Positions 23,447 to 32,017 of a DNA stretch of 56,808 nt are shown here, in pieces. The notes beneath the pieces were generated by a model. That model did no database searches, was not told the origin of the DNA, and saw only the letters and a list, made by a program, of their open reading frames with translations. The DNA is from a virus: positions 1 through 56,808 of IMG/VR virus record IMGVR_UViG_3300022752_000083, one strand, 5' to 3'. The translations under genes and the position numbers were made by a program. Numbering within the stretch: the first letter of the stretch is position 1; every line of letters starts with the position of its first letter.

Positions 23447-25010
23447 GGGTTCTCTTCTTCCTTATCAGGTAGAAGCTGTGGACGCTATGGTGGATAAAAA
23501 GAAACTCCTCATGGCGTATGAGATGGGTCTCGGTAAAACACCGAGCACCATCGCAGCAATCGAAACATTACGAGAAGCCGGTGAGGTCACCTCCCCGGTT
23601 CTTGTGCTTTGTCTTGCTAGTTTGAAGTACCAGTGGCAAAAAGAAATTAACAAGTTCAGCGACCAAACTGCACTTGTAATTGATGGTACTCCCAAGCAAA
23701 GAAATATGTCTTACGAGACATATTTGGATTACAACTACATCATTATGAATTACGAGCAGGTGGTAAATGACTGGGACATTATTCGCACTAAAAGTTTTTC
23801 TGCAATCATTTGCGACGAAGCCACAGCAATCAAAGGATTCCGAGCAAAAAGAGCAAAAAAAGTAAAAGAACTTTCTAAATCAATTCCCATTAGATATGCG
23901 CTTACTGGTACCCCCATCGAAAATGGACGACCAGAAGAAATTTACTCCATCATGGAGTTTGTAAATCGTGAGGTACTCGGTCGTTTTGACCTATTCGACA
24001 AAACTTTCATTGTTCGCAATTACTTTGGTGGAGTTTTGCGCTACCGCAATTTGCCCACTCTCTACTCCACGCTGGCAGACCATACTGCCCGAAAGTCACA
24101 AAAAGACGAGGATGTAGCACCGTTTCTGCCAGACGCAGTTTACCGTGAGCCTTTACTAGTTAACTTTGATACAAAAACTAAAGCACTGTACAACTACATT
24201 GCTACCGATTTGCACTCCCTGCTCTTAGATGCCAGCCAATTGTTTGGAGCATCGTTCAGCATTGCTTCGCACTACGGTCAGTCGCAGGGACCCAATGACC
24301 CTGCGACTGAGATGCGGGGTAAGATTATGTCTCGCATCACTGCGCTTCGCATGCTGTGTTCACATCCTGACCTGCTCAAAGAGAGTTACGAAAATTTTTC
24401 GGCTCAACAGGGAAAAGGAAGTGCTTTTGTGCATTCCCTCGGAGAGGAAGGTTTATTAGAAGGTGTTGATAAAACCCCAAAGCTTGACGCTGTTGTTTCA
24501 TACTTGAGTGAGCACCTAGACATTGATGAGTCGTACAAAGCCGTTGTGTTCTCAAGTTATCTTGGCTCAGTTGACCACATCGTCAATCGTCTAGGTGCAA
24601 AGAATTTTAAAGCCCTCCCCTATACCGGGAAAATGAACGCCAAAGAAAAAGAAGCCAACAAGGTTTCCTTTCAAACCTCGACCGACATCCGCGTACTTGT
24701 AAGCAGTGACGCTGGAGGGTACGGAGTTGACTTGCCCCAAGCAAACTTGCTTATCAATTACGACCAGCCTTGGTCCTCCGGGCTTTCAGTTCAGCGTAAC
24801 GGTCGCATCAAGCGCACAAGCTCCACGTGGCAAACAGTGACTATTCAAGACTTTCTTATCAATGGCTCTATTGAGCAACGTCAGTACGACATGCTTCAGC
24901 AAAAGATGAGTGTCGCAGGGGCAGTGTTAGATGGAGAAGGTATAAACTCTGACGGAGGGGTTGACCTCACTGTTGGAAGTTTGATAAATTTCCTATCATC
25001 ACGAATTTAA
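23439..25010 (+). CDS. SNF2-like superfamily 2 helicase/ATPase
   Basis: A 523-residue SF2 enzyme. 'LLPYQVEAVDAM' is the Q/I region, 'YEMGLGKTPSTI' is motif I (GLGKT 30-34), 'IICDEATAIKG' is motif II (D126-E-A-T rather than the usual DEAH), and 'ALTGTPIENGRPEEIYSIMEFV' is motif III. 'KAVVFSSYLGSVDHI', 'VLVSSDAGGYGVDLPQANLLINYDQPWSSGLSVQRNGRIKR' are motifs IV-VI. SNF2-type phage helicases remodel protein-DNA complexes or branches during replication and recombination. It overlaps the primase by 8 bp. The DEAT variant is noted as a small departure. Confidence 0.9.
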   Translation: MFKGSLLPYQVEAVDAMVDKKKLLMAYEMGLGKTPSTIAAIETLREAGEVTSPVLVLCLASLKYQWQKEINKFSDQTALVIDGTPKQRNMSYETYLDYNYIIMNYEQVVNDWDIIRTKSFSAIICDEATAIKGFRAKRAKKVKELSKSIPIRYALTGTPIENGRPEEIYSIMEFVNREVLGRFDLFDKTFIVRNYFGGVLRYRNLPTLYSTLADHTARKSQKDEDVAPFLPDAVYREPLLVNFDTKTKALYNYIATDLHSLLLDASQLFGASFSIASHYGQSQGPNDPATEMRGKIMSRITALRMLCSHPDLLKESYENFSAQQGKGSAFVHSLGEEGLLEGVDKTPKLDAVVSYLSEHLDIDESYKAVVFSSYLGSVDHIVNRLGAKNFKALPYTGKMNAKEKEANKVSFQTSTDIRVLVSSDAGGYGVDLPQANLLINYDQPWSSGLSVQRNGRIKRTSSTWQTVTIQDFLINGSIEQRQYDMLQQKMSVAGAVLDGEGINSDGGVDLTVGSLINFLSSRI

Positions 25011-25020
25011 AGGACATAAC

Positions 25021-25464
25021 ATGGCACAGATTATCCCCGAAGAGGAAACACGGTTTGTTGACCCCAACAGCCTTGAAGCACAGGTGCGTGAATACGCAAA
25101 GCTTAAGGCTTCTATGAACTTCATGGAAACTCGACAAAAAGAACTGCGTGACCTGTTGTTTGCCAAGATTGAGCAAGAAGGTTACGAAGACGACAAAGGC
25201 AATATTATCCTCGACCTTCCTCAGTCTATTGAGGGTATTAGTGCACTTCAAAAAACTGCTCGAATTACTCCCTACCTTGATGACACCGTTGCAGACCGCA
25301 TTATTGAAGAAAAGGGCATTGGTGATGACGTGTACAAAATGGTTCGAGTAATCGACGAGGGTGCTCTCATGTCTCAACTTTACGAGGGTAAGTTGACTGA
25401 GGATGAAATTGACGAAATGTTCCCCAAGAAAACCATTTGGGCTTTGACTACCAAGAAGGGATAG
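25021..25464 (+). CDS. Unrecognised acidic protein with coiled-coil N-terminus
   Basis: A 147-residue protein with an 'AAGGACA' RBS. Residues ~17-60 form a long helix ('LEAQVREYAKLKASMNFMETRQKELRDLLF' in part), followed by strand-rich 'NIILDLPQSIEGISALQKTARITPYLDD' and a Glu/Asp-rich C-terminus. The helix-then-strand layout resembles phage proteins that protect or coat DNA, but no family can be named. It stands between the SNF2 helicase and a MerR-like protein in the same operon. Confidence 0.65.
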   Translation: MAQIIPEEETRFVDPNSLEAQVREYAKLKASMNFMETRQKELRDLLFAKIEQEGYEDDKGNIILDLPQSIEGISALQKTARITPYLDDTVADRIIEEKGIGDDVYKMVRVIDEGALMSQLYEGKLTEDEIDEMFPKKTIWALTTKKG

Positions 25465-25465
25465 C

Positions 25466-25954
25466 ATGCCCGGAATGCGTAGTGAAGAAGACATTCTTCG
25501 CGCTTTTGAAGGTCTAGATAAAGTTCCCGGCTCCAAGAAACCCCGTAGGGATACCACCCCTGTTGCTGACCGGCGACGAGCAAAAGCCCTTGGAGAATCA
25601 AACGGGTGGGACAGTAATCCCATCATTAAACACATGCAAGGCGTTCCTATAGAGGTCTTTACTATTAGCGCATTAGCAGATGCTCTGGAGAAAAAAGTAG
25701 TTACAATTAGGCTTTGGGAAAAGAAGGGGTACATCCCCATCGCTCCCTATCGTTTGCGGTCTAAAACCTTGAACGGTAACAAAGTCAACGGTAACCGAGT
25801 GTATACTCGGGAACTGATTGAAATAGCAATTGAGGAATTTGGCAAGCGAGGACTTCTTGGTTCTGCGCGTGTCGAATGGAATCAATTGGGTGACCTAACA
25901 TCTATACTTGTAAATAGATGGAAAGAAGCCATCAACCAAAAGCCGAGTGCGTAA
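25466..25954 (+). CDS. MerR-like helix-turn-helix DNA-binding protein
   Basis: A 162-residue protein. Residues ~52-85 ('EVFTISALADALEKKVVTIRLWEKKGYIPIAPYRL') are a MerR-type winged helix: recognition helix, 'R.WE..G.ipp', then a wing ('YRLRSKTLNGN...NRVYTRELIEIA'). The first ~50 residues are basic and flexible. No metal-binding Cys in the C-terminus, so it is unlikely to be a metal sensor. It may regulate the operon or help initiate replication. It starts one base after the previous stop. Confidence 0.75.
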   Translation: MPGMRSEEDILRAFEGLDKVPGSKKPRRDTTPVADRRRAKALGESNGWDSNPIIKHMQGVPIEVFTISALADALEKKVVTIRLWEKKGYIPIAPYRLRSKTLNGNKVNGNRVYTRELIEIAIEEFGKRGLLGSARVEWNQLGDLTSILVNRWKEAINQKPSA

Positions 25955-25972
25955 GTACTCATTACCGAAAGT

Positions 25973-26644
25973 ATGCCGATTATGCAATTGCCAAACATTG
26001 ATGCCGATGATTACGACATCCCAGCAGTTCTTGCTGAGGATTCGCCTACCGCTACACCTAAGTACGGAACTTCCGTACAGTCTGGTTGGGGAACCGCGCC
26101 TGTTAACAAGGACAAGAAGTACCCTACCGCTTTCAAATTCGGTCCTCAGACTCAAGTAGTCGCCTTTTTTGAGGACGCGCCGTTTGCTAACTACAAGCAG
26201 CACTGGATTGACCGTTCCGCAGGAAAGCGTTCTTTTGTCTGCGCACTTCCCGGACAGCCCTGCCCGTTGTGTGACAAGCCAGTCAGCAACGTACCTGCAC
26301 AGAAGTATGACTTCAACGTCGTAGTTCTTACAGACGAAGAGTGGGAAGTCAAGATTTTGACTGCCGGTGCCAGTTTTGGACGAGACTTGCAGACAGCTAA
26401 TGAAGACCCGATGCGTGGTCCTTTGACCAAGTCATTTTGGGCAATCTCTCGGCAGGGAATGGGTCCCACCACGCGCTTCTCCCTTGAGCGTGTTCGTCCC
26501 CGTGACCTAGCCGAAGAGTGGAAAATCGACCCTGACAAGGTTGCTGAGTTCATGGCAACCGCTACTCCGTACACAACTGACACAGTTTACGTTTCCCCCT
26601 ACGAGGAACTGGTCAAGCTTGCGGAGTCTTTCGGGGCTGCGTAA
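25973..26644 (+). CDS. Single-stranded DNA-binding protein candidate (gp32-like zinc pattern)
   Basis: A 223-residue protein of a type widely found next to phage polymerases. 'VAFFEDAPFANYKQHWIDRSAGKRSFVCALPGQPCPLCDKPVSNVPAQKYDFNVVVL' shows an aromatic beta-strand core with a C-x5-C-x2-C cluster inside an OB-like region. Similar proteins with 'F......pf..y..Hw......s..C....CplC' are considered gp32-like ssDNA-binding proteins. A separate SSB is encoded at 56391, so this one may serve recombination or the replisome. It ends the replication operon just before the terminator. Confidence 0.65.
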   Translation: MPIMQLPNIDADDYDIPAVLAEDSPTATPKYGTSVQSGWGTAPVNKDKKYPTAFKFGPQTQVVAFFEDAPFANYKQHWIDRSAGKRSFVCALPGQPCPLCDKPVSNVPAQKYDFNVVVLTDEEWEVKILTAGASFGRDLQTANEDPMRGPLTKSFWAISRQGMGPTTRFSLERVRPRDLAEEWKIDPDKVAEFMATATPYTTDTVYVSPYEELVKLAESFGAA

Positions 26645-26657
26645 CCACTCATAGAAC

Positions 26658-26709
26658 GGGGGCTGAGGTGGCTTTCTATCCTTTCTACACCTCAGCCCCC
26701 TTCTTAATT
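26658..26709 (+). terminator. Strong intrinsic terminator after the replication operon
   Basis: GGGGGCTGAGGTG (26658-26670) pairs perfectly over 13 bp with CACCTCAGCCCCC (26688-26700). The loop is 17 nt, and TTCTTAATT follows. This is the clearest intrinsic terminator seen in the window and separates the replication operon from the polymerase operon. Confidence 0.88.
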
Positions 26710-26749
26710 GGTGGGTAAGTAAAGGAAAACTTTAACAAGGGACAATAAA

Positions 26750-28753
26750 ATGAACATTATTACTACAAGGGAACAACTAGAAGAGTTTGTACAGGCGTAC
26801 AGCAAGGTAGAAGCTTTTGCTTATGACTGCGAAACTATTGGGGAAAACCGAGTCAATACCATCATCAATGATGTCTGCTGGTTATCTTTTGCCATTGATG
26901 ACAGAGTTGACGTAATCCCCATGGGTCATCCGAATGGGGAGTTTGAGTTTTGGACCAAACCGCTTCTTATCTCGGGCAAACGTCGAGTCGCAGAAGGTAA
27001 GTCCCTTAGTGATACTCATTTTTCCAAAAACTCTAAACTATGGATTCCCCAGTTTACAGACCCGCCAGAGCAATTGACTCCAGCAGAGGTATTTTCTGCA
27101 ATCAAGCCCATTATGTTTGGACCCGCATTGAAGGTCGGTCACAACTTGAAGTTTGACCTGAAGTCTGTGGCTAAATATTACAAGACCACTATCCCTAGCG
27201 GTCCGTACTTTGACACAATGATGGCTTCGTTTATCATTGATAACCGTAACCGTCATAAGCTGAGCCTACTCTATTGCGTAGAAAGAGAACTGAAGGTCAA
27301 GATTGAGAAAGGTGTTGGAGAAGACATCTCACAGCATTCCTTTGCAGACGTGGCGAAATACGCAGGTATTGACGCGGATGTAACGTGGAAACTTTACAAG
27401 GCTCTTGCACCTAAACTGCAAGACAACTTGAGTAAAGTTTGGAAACTAGAGATGGATTGTCTCCCCGCACTTTGCGACATGGAACTTGCCGGGGCGGTCA
27501 TTGACCTTGACCAACTTAAAGTTCTTGACGAGCAACTTTCGCACGACAAGCTTGAAGCAGAGAAACGTGTGTACAGGTTGGCTGGTGAAACGTTCAGCAT
27601 CAACTCCGTACCCGTAAAGCAAGAGCTATTATTTGCAAAGCGCGAGGGGGCTAAAGCACCCAGAATTCGTCCAAATCCAGCACTAAAAATTGCTCTTACC
27701 CCCAAAGGTCAAGAGGCACGGGCAGCAAACGCCCCAATTCTTCCGCATCACTACTCTGTTAGCGCAGAGGCATTGGAAATGTACCGGGGTCAGGATGAGT
27801 TGGTGGACGCCCTGCTGGATTACCAAGACCTCAACAAGATTATGACCACGTATGTTACCCCCTACGCTGGAGGGGAAGTAAAGCGTGTAAATAAAGGTAA
27901 AGAACGACTTATTGACAAAAAGAGTCTACTTATTAAAGGTCGCGTGCACACAGACTTTAAAGCCCACGGTGCCGAGACTGGTCGTTTGTCTTCCGCTAAT
28001 CCTAACTTGCAGAACATCCCGTCATCGGGAGAGTACGGAAAGCTTATTCGCAATCTTTTTGTTGCTCAGCCGGGGTACAAGTTAGTTGTAGCAGACTACT
28101 CTCAGATTGAGCCACGAATTATTGCTTCGTTTTCAAACGACCCCGTTATGACAGAGACCTACCGAACGGGCGGGGACATCTACACGGCTATTGGTGACAC
28201 TATGGGTGTTGACCGTAAAGCAGGTAAGGTTTTAGTTCTCGCCATCTCGTACGGAGTGGGACCGGACAAGATTGCCTCCAGCATTGGGTGCTCAGTAAAA
28301 GAAGCCCGAGAACTTCTTGCCAATTTTGAGGCTGCATTTTCCTCGGTCACTAAGTACAAGGGCGAGGTAGTTCGTCTTGCTCGACAAACAAAACCAGTGC
28401 CGTATGTGGAGACTATCTTTGGACGTCGGAGATACTTACCAGACCTTTTGAGTCAAGAACAAGGTTTCCTTTCCAGAGCAGAGCGTCAAGCATTTAACAC
28501 TGTTATACAAGGTTCTGCTGCGGATGTTATGAAGTTGGCTATAGTTCGCGCCCACTCCTGCTTTATCGATGAACCAGACATTAATGTGGTGCTCACGGTG
28601 CACGACGAACTAGTCACCATGTGCCCTGAAGACCGAGCAGACGAGACCGTAGAAGCAATTCGCGTGTCGATGGAAGGCATCAAACTAAAGCAGATTACAA
28701 TACCTCTTGTGGCTGGAATTACCGTAGTTGATAAATGGGGCGAAGCAAAATGA
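26750..28753 (+). CDS. DNA polymerase I family A with 3'-5' exonuclease domain
   Basis: A 667-residue polymerase. The exonuclease domain is N-terminal: 'FAYDCETIG' (D26, E28) is Exo I, 'KVGHNLKFDLKSV' is Exo II and 'YAGIDADVTWKLY' is Exo III. No 5'-3' nuclease is present. The polymerase core has motif A 'KLVVADYSQIEPRIIAS', motif B 'DRKAGKVLVLAISYG' and motif C 'VVLTVHDELV'. In motif B the residue equivalent to E. coli Phe762 is Leu (Leu497), a class discussed for environmental phage polymerases. It replicates the phage genome. The gene starts a new transcription unit after the terminator, and the next gene overlaps by ATGA. Confidence 0.95.
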   Translation: MNIITTREQLEEFVQAYSKVEAFAYDCETIGENRVNTIINDVCWLSFAIDDRVDVIPMGHPNGEFEFWTKPLLISGKRRVAEGKSLSDTHFSKNSKLWIPQFTDPPEQLTPAEVFSAIKPIMFGPALKVGHNLKFDLKSVAKYYKTTIPSGPYFDTMMASFIIDNRNRHKLSLLYCVERELKVKIEKGVGEDISQHSFADVAKYAGIDADVTWKLYKALAPKLQDNLSKVWKLEMDCLPALCDMELAGAVIDLDQLKVLDEQLSHDKLEAEKRVYRLAGETFSINSVPVKQELLFAKREGAKAPRIRPNPALKIALTPKGQEARAANAPILPHHYSVSAEALEMYRGQDELVDALLDYQDLNKIMTTYVTPYAGGEVKRVNKGKERLIDKKSLLIKGRVHTDFKAHGAETGRLSSANPNLQNIPSSGEYGKLIRNLFVAQPGYKLVVADYSQIEPRIIASFSNDPVMTETYRTGGDIYTAIGDTMGVDRKAGKVLVLAISYGVGPDKIASSIGCSVKEARELLANFEAAFSSVTKYKGEVVRLARQTKPVPYVETIFGRRRYLPDLLSQEQGFLSRAERQAFNTVIQGSAADVMKLAIVRAHSCFIDEPDINVVLTVHDELVTMCPEDRADETVEAIRVSMEGIKLKQITIPLVAGITVVDKWGEAK

Positions 28754-29187
28754 CGTTTCGTCGTAAACGTTTTCGTCCCGAAGAAATGTCTCTTCCAGAA
28801 TTAACCGCAAGAATTAGAGAGTTTATTTACGATTCTCAACTCCCGGAAGCAAATGAAGTAGTTGCGTATTTAGGTATGCCCGAGATTAGTGAAGAAGTTT
28901 TAGAGAAAGAATACGAAGAAAGCGAAAATCGAGTATCTGAAATATCTCACTTAATTCCCTTGCTGTACGCTTTTGCCCACACTATGGCAGAAGGAATCAC
29001 AGAGTATCAAAAAGCAGATGTAGATGACGAAGATATTCTGCCAGCTTCCGCATGGATAATGACTCGCAAAGTTTTTACGCAAGTTTCCGTCAGCACCTTG
29101 GTTGGTGCATTATCTCAGCTTGTTGACTTAGGAATAATAAAAATTGTAAACAGAAAAGGACATTGGTATGACATCTTCAAACGTTGA
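28750..29187 (+). CDS. Unrecognised protein with possible winged-helix C-terminus
   Basis: About 145 residues from ATG 28750, which overlaps the polymerase stop (ATGA). The first ~10 residues are basic ('TFRRKRFRPEE'), residues ~45-90 are acidic and helical, and the last ~40 ('FTQVSVSTLVGALSQLVDLGIIKIVNRKGHWYDIFKR') read like a winged-helix with 'v....L..lv..Gii......g.wy'. It may be a transcription or replication accessory factor. No family is recognised. Confidence 0.6.
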   Translation: MTFRRKRFRPEEMSLPELTARIREFIYDSQLPEANEVVAYLGMPEISEEVLEKEYEESENRVSEISHLIPLLYAFAHTMAEGITEYQKADVDDEDILPASAWIMTRKVFTQVSVSTLVGALSQLVDLGIIKIVNRKGHWYDIFKR

Positions 29188-29437
29188 ACTTCCTCATGAG
29201 GTTCTCGACAAAGCTCTTGACAAGCTTCGTGAATGGAAAGAGCACCACCCAACTATGGTGATGTACTCTGAGGCAAAAGTTCTCTACCGAACAGTTCCTT
29301 GGCTCATTGATTTGTTGGAACTTGGTAAAAAGTTTCTTGACTCTTCAGCTCTTATGGAAGACGGTTCTCTTGACCCTGACGATGTATACGCTTGCCGAGA
29401 GTTCATTGGCTTGGCAAATGCAATCTTGGAGGACTAA
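29168..29437 (+). CDS. Small helical protein of unknown function
   Basis: An 89-residue protein, overlapping the preceding gene by 20 bp. It is largely helical and acidic ('HEVLDKALDKLREWKEHHP', 'PWLIDLLELGKKFLDSSALM'). No motif recognised. It is followed by a TAATG overlap, so it belongs to the polymerase operon. Confidence 0.6.
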   Translation: MTSSNVELPHEVLDKALDKLREWKEHHPTMVMYSEAKVLYRTVPWLIDLLELGKKFLDSSALMEDGSLDPDDVYACREFIGLANAILED

Positions 29438-29658
29438 TGCGTGAGGAACACATCAAAATGCAAGAGTACTCAATTGAGTACGCGCAAGCTCACCCCGCAA
29501 AGTGGTGGAGAGCACGTACTTATGTCATTATTGAGGCTCCCTCAGACGATGACGTAATTGCTGCATCAGATACTTTATTTTCTGACTGGAGTGTCGTTTC
29601 TATTACGACTACCGGAGACAATAACATGAAGAGAGTAGTTTGGAGCATTTATGAATAA
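29437..29658 (+). CDS. Small protein of unknown function
   Basis: A 73-residue protein from ATG 29437 (TAATG overlap with the previous gene). It has the shape 'WWRARTYVIIEAPSDDDVIAAS...WSVVSITT...KRVVWSIYE', a strand-helix-strand-strand fold of ferredoxin-like size. No known family. Confidence 0.55.
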   Translation: MREEHIKMQEYSIEYAQAHPAKWWRARTYVIIEAPSDDDVIAASDTLFSDWSVVSITTTGDNNMKRVVWSIYE

Positions 29659-30028
29659 CGCTGACTGGTGGGCAAAGAAGCTTGCTCAAAACACGCCACA
29701 GGCTCCCCCACGTTCGGACGGAGTTCTCCCCGCACCACCTAGCCAACAGCCATTGGCTCCCATGCCTAATTTTCAACCTCAAACAACTACGAGAGCGCAA
29801 AGTGTTAATCAAACTGCTTCGTGTCCCGACTGTGGGTCTGGCAACTTTATGTCGGTTTCTAATGCTGCCCCCCGTTGTTTTGATTGTGGATATCCCCTTG
29901 AGCAGTCTGGTTCTCGGTACGGTTCTTTGGCGGGTGCTCACGTAGAGGGTTCAACAAAGATTTCCACCGGCAACGACCCCACAAATAACTGGAACCCCCA
30001 AGGAATAATTGGAAGGATTAGCGACTAA
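29651..30028 (+). CDS. Proline-rich protein with zinc ribbon
   Basis: A 125-residue protein. The N-terminus 'NNADWWAKKL' is followed by a Pro/Gln-rich flexible segment (~15-55) and then a zinc ribbon (~58-85: 'CPDCGSGNF' and 'CFDCGYPLEQSGS'). The C-terminus is Gly/Asn-rich. The layout suggests a tethering or adaptor role, but no function is known. It overlaps the preceding gene by 8 bp. Confidence 0.6.
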   Translation: MNNADWWAKKLAQNTPQAPPRSDGVLPAPPSQQPLAPMPNFQPQTTTRAQSVNQTASCPDCGSGNFMSVSNAAPRCFDCGYPLEQSGSRYGSLAGAHVEGSTKISTGNDPTNNWNPQGIIGRISD

Positions 30029-30429
30029 TGAGTAAAGCATTTACTAACTTTGACCGCAAGTACAAGCAAGGTGAGATTGCCGAAAAACAACTTGATGCTA
30101 TTTTTCATGGCGAAGTCACTATTGAACTAAAGAGCGACCAAAAGTGGATTAATACAGGCAATCTTTTTGTAGAGGTCTCGTGCTACAAAGCCAGCAAAGG
30201 CGGTTGGGTCCCCTCGGGTATCTACGAGCCAGACATGGAAGTGGACTTGTTCTGGTATGAGTTCTCCGGAATTCACCTCGCAGCACCGCCTGAATGCTGG
30301 CGGTACGCCGTAGAAACCCAAGGAGTTGCCGTACCCGGTGGTGACGAATCCAACCCTTCTAGAGGCGTACTTCTTCACACCATTAACTTGTTTACCGCCT
30401 TTAGAGAATGGGCAAAAGATAACCGATGA
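30028..30429 (+). CDS. PD-(D/E)XK-like nuclease candidate
   Basis: A 133-residue protein. 'GEIAEKQLDAIFHGEVTIELKSDQKWINTGNLFVEVSCYK' has the E...D..ELK..W..TGN.f.E layout of small phage PD-(D/E)XK-like proteins related to resolvases (strand ending in E-x-K, then TGN-hydrophobic-x-E). It lies directly before recA, with a 4-bp overlap. Nuclease activity is inferred. Confidence 0.55.
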   Translation: MSKAFTNFDRKYKQGEIAEKQLDAIFHGEVTIELKSDQKWINTGNLFVEVSCYKASKGGWVPSGIYEPDMEVDLFWYEFSGIHLAAPPECWRYAVETQGVAVPGGDESNPSRGVLLHTINLFTAFREWAKDNR

Positions 30430-31484
30430 CAATTAGCCCAGAAGCCAAAAAGATTATTGCTTCTATCAATAAGAAATTTGGTGAGAACGTAGTAGTCATT
30501 GGCGAGGACATTCGCCCCGGATTGGTCTCCAAGATTACGACTGGCTCCACAACGTTTGACTACATTCTTGGTGGTGGGTTCCCAGCTAATCAATGGAACG
30601 AACTTATTGGTGAAGCCAGCCACGGCAAAACTGCCGTTGCCCTCAAGTGCATTGCGGCAAATCAGGCGGTCAATCCAGAGCATGTCACCGTGTGGGTGGC
30701 TGCTGAGCAATGGGTTCCTGAGTACGCAGACATGTGTGGCGTCGATACTAGCCGTGTAATTGTCGTTGAAACCAACGTGATGGAAGAGGCGTACCAAGCC
30801 GTTCTTGACTTTGCTGAATCCAAGTCCATTGACGCTATTGTCATTGACTCACTCCCCGCCCTTGTGCCGTCCCCAGAGATGGACAAGAACATGGATGAAC
30901 TTACCGTGGGTCGTGGTGCCATGATTACCAACAAGTTCTTTCGCAAGGCAGGGGCTGCAATGAAGCGTAGCCTTGTCGAGGACGAGCGACCAATTCTGGG
31001 TCTGGTAATTAATCAGTACCGCATGAAGATTGGCGTGATGCATGGGGACCCTCGCACCACCCCCGGTGGAGAAGGTAAGAACTACGCATTCTTTACCCGT
31101 AGTGAGATTCGTCGTGATGAGTGGATTGAGGCTGGCTCTGGGGTTAACAAGTCCCGAGTTGGTCAACGCATCAAAATTCGTACGATTAAAAACAAAGTTG
31201 CTCCACCACAGCGTGTAGCCTACATCGACTTTTACTTTTCCGACCACGGCATGTACGAAGCTGGTGACTACGATTTTGCTAAGGAAGTCGCAGCAATGGC
31301 AATCGTCAAGGAGATTGTAGACCGTAAGGGTGGCTGGATTTACTACGGAGAACGCAAGTGGCAGGGTCAAGAAGCCCTTATTGCGTCTATCCGAGAAGAA
31401 GTTGACTTCATGGAAGAACTTCGTGAAAAAGTATTGACTACGCCAGATTCAATCATAGGAGCAATCAATGAACAGTCAGAGTAA
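30426..31484 (+). CDS. recA: RecA-like recombinase
   Basis: A 352-residue RecA-family recombinase. 'GLVSKITTGSTTFDYILGGGFPANQWNELIGEASHGKTAVAL' contains the linker and Walker A (GEASHGKT 62-69). 'SIDAIVIDSLPALVPSPEMD' is Walker B. 'LGLVINQYRMKIGVMHGDPRTTPGGEGKNYAFFTRSEIRR' is the region of L2 and the ATP-sensing Gln, with 'TTPGG' like the bacterial 'eTTTGG'. It pairs homologous DNA during phage recombination. The surrounding genes are nucleases and a DNA-binding candidate, so this is a recombination module. Confidence 0.93.
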   Translation: MTISPEAKKIIASINKKFGENVVVIGEDIRPGLVSKITTGSTTFDYILGGGFPANQWNELIGEASHGKTAVALKCIAANQAVNPEHVTVWVAAEQWVPEYADMCGVDTSRVIVVETNVMEEAYQAVLDFAESKSIDAIVIDSLPALVPSPEMDKNMDELTVGRGAMITNKFFRKAGAAMKRSLVEDERPILGLVINQYRMKIGVMHGDPRTTPGGEGKNYAFFTRSEIRRDEWIEAGSGVNKSRVGQRIKIRTIKNKVAPPQRVAYIDFYFSDHGMYEAGDYDFAKEVAAMAIVKEIVDRKGGWIYYGERKWQGQEALIASIREEVDFMEELREKVLTTPDSIIGAINEQSE

Positions 31485-31710
31485 GTTCGTTATTAAAGAC
31501 ACCGCTTGGGCGCACTACATCTCCGCAGAGCTATCAGAATACATGGAGAATTGCGCTGCTTTAATCTTTGATGACCCCGCACCCGACTTCACCACCTTGT
31601 CTGGTGTAGATTACTGTGGCTGTGAAGTATGCGATTCTCGGGAAATACTCCACTTTCTCATTCCTCGAATTCTTGACGCCTATAAAGAAGGCAAGGTGGA
31701 CTTTGCGTAG
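31468..31710 (+). CDS. Small acidic cysteine-containing protein
   Basis: An 80-residue protein, overlapping recA by 17 bp. It has a 'DYCGCEVCDSRE' cluster (CxCxxC) that may bind zinc, set between two helices. Unknown function. Confidence 0.55.
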   Translation: MNSQSKFVIKDTAWAHYISAELSEYMENCAALIFDDPAPDFTTLSGVDYCGCEVCDSREILHFLIPRILDAYKEGKVDFA

Positions 31711-32017
31711 CGAGGGACAAAAGCAGAGTCAGGCGCACGAAAAGCGTATTGCCAAGGCAATTGGGGGCAGCACAACCGCTGCCTCTGGTGCTTTCTGGTC
31801 TCGTAAGGGAGACGTAAGAAACGCTGACTTGCTTATTGAACACAAGTGGACCGGCAAAAAAACCAAGACCATTAGTTCGGCAGAGCTAAAAAAGATTACC
31901 AATGAAGCAATCATGGATGGTCGCCTTCCCGTATTTGGCATCCACCTTGACGGCGAAGACTACGTAATTCTTCTTGAGACCGACTTCCTAGAGATGTGGG
32001 AAAAGAATGCGGGATGA
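31703..32017 (+). CDS. Holliday junction resolvase/endonuclease candidate, PD-(D/E)XK fold
   Basis: About 104 residues if the TTG at 31703 is used (AAGGTGG just upstream). 'SQAHEKRIAKAIGGSTTAASGAFWSRKGDVRNADLLIEHKWT' is the pattern of small phage endonucleases of the PD-(D/E)XK type (E..ia...GG....gSGa....gDv....llie.K.t). Catalytic candidates are D/E and K in 'DLLIEHK'. No ATG lies close upstream in this frame, so the TTG start is a best guess. It overlaps the next (WhiB) gene by 11 bp. Confidence 0.65.
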   Translation: MRSEGQKQSQAHEKRIAKAIGGSTTAASGAFWSRKGDVRNADLLIEHKWTGKKTKTISSAELKKITNEAIMDGRLPVFGIHLDGEDYVILLETDFLEMWEKNAG

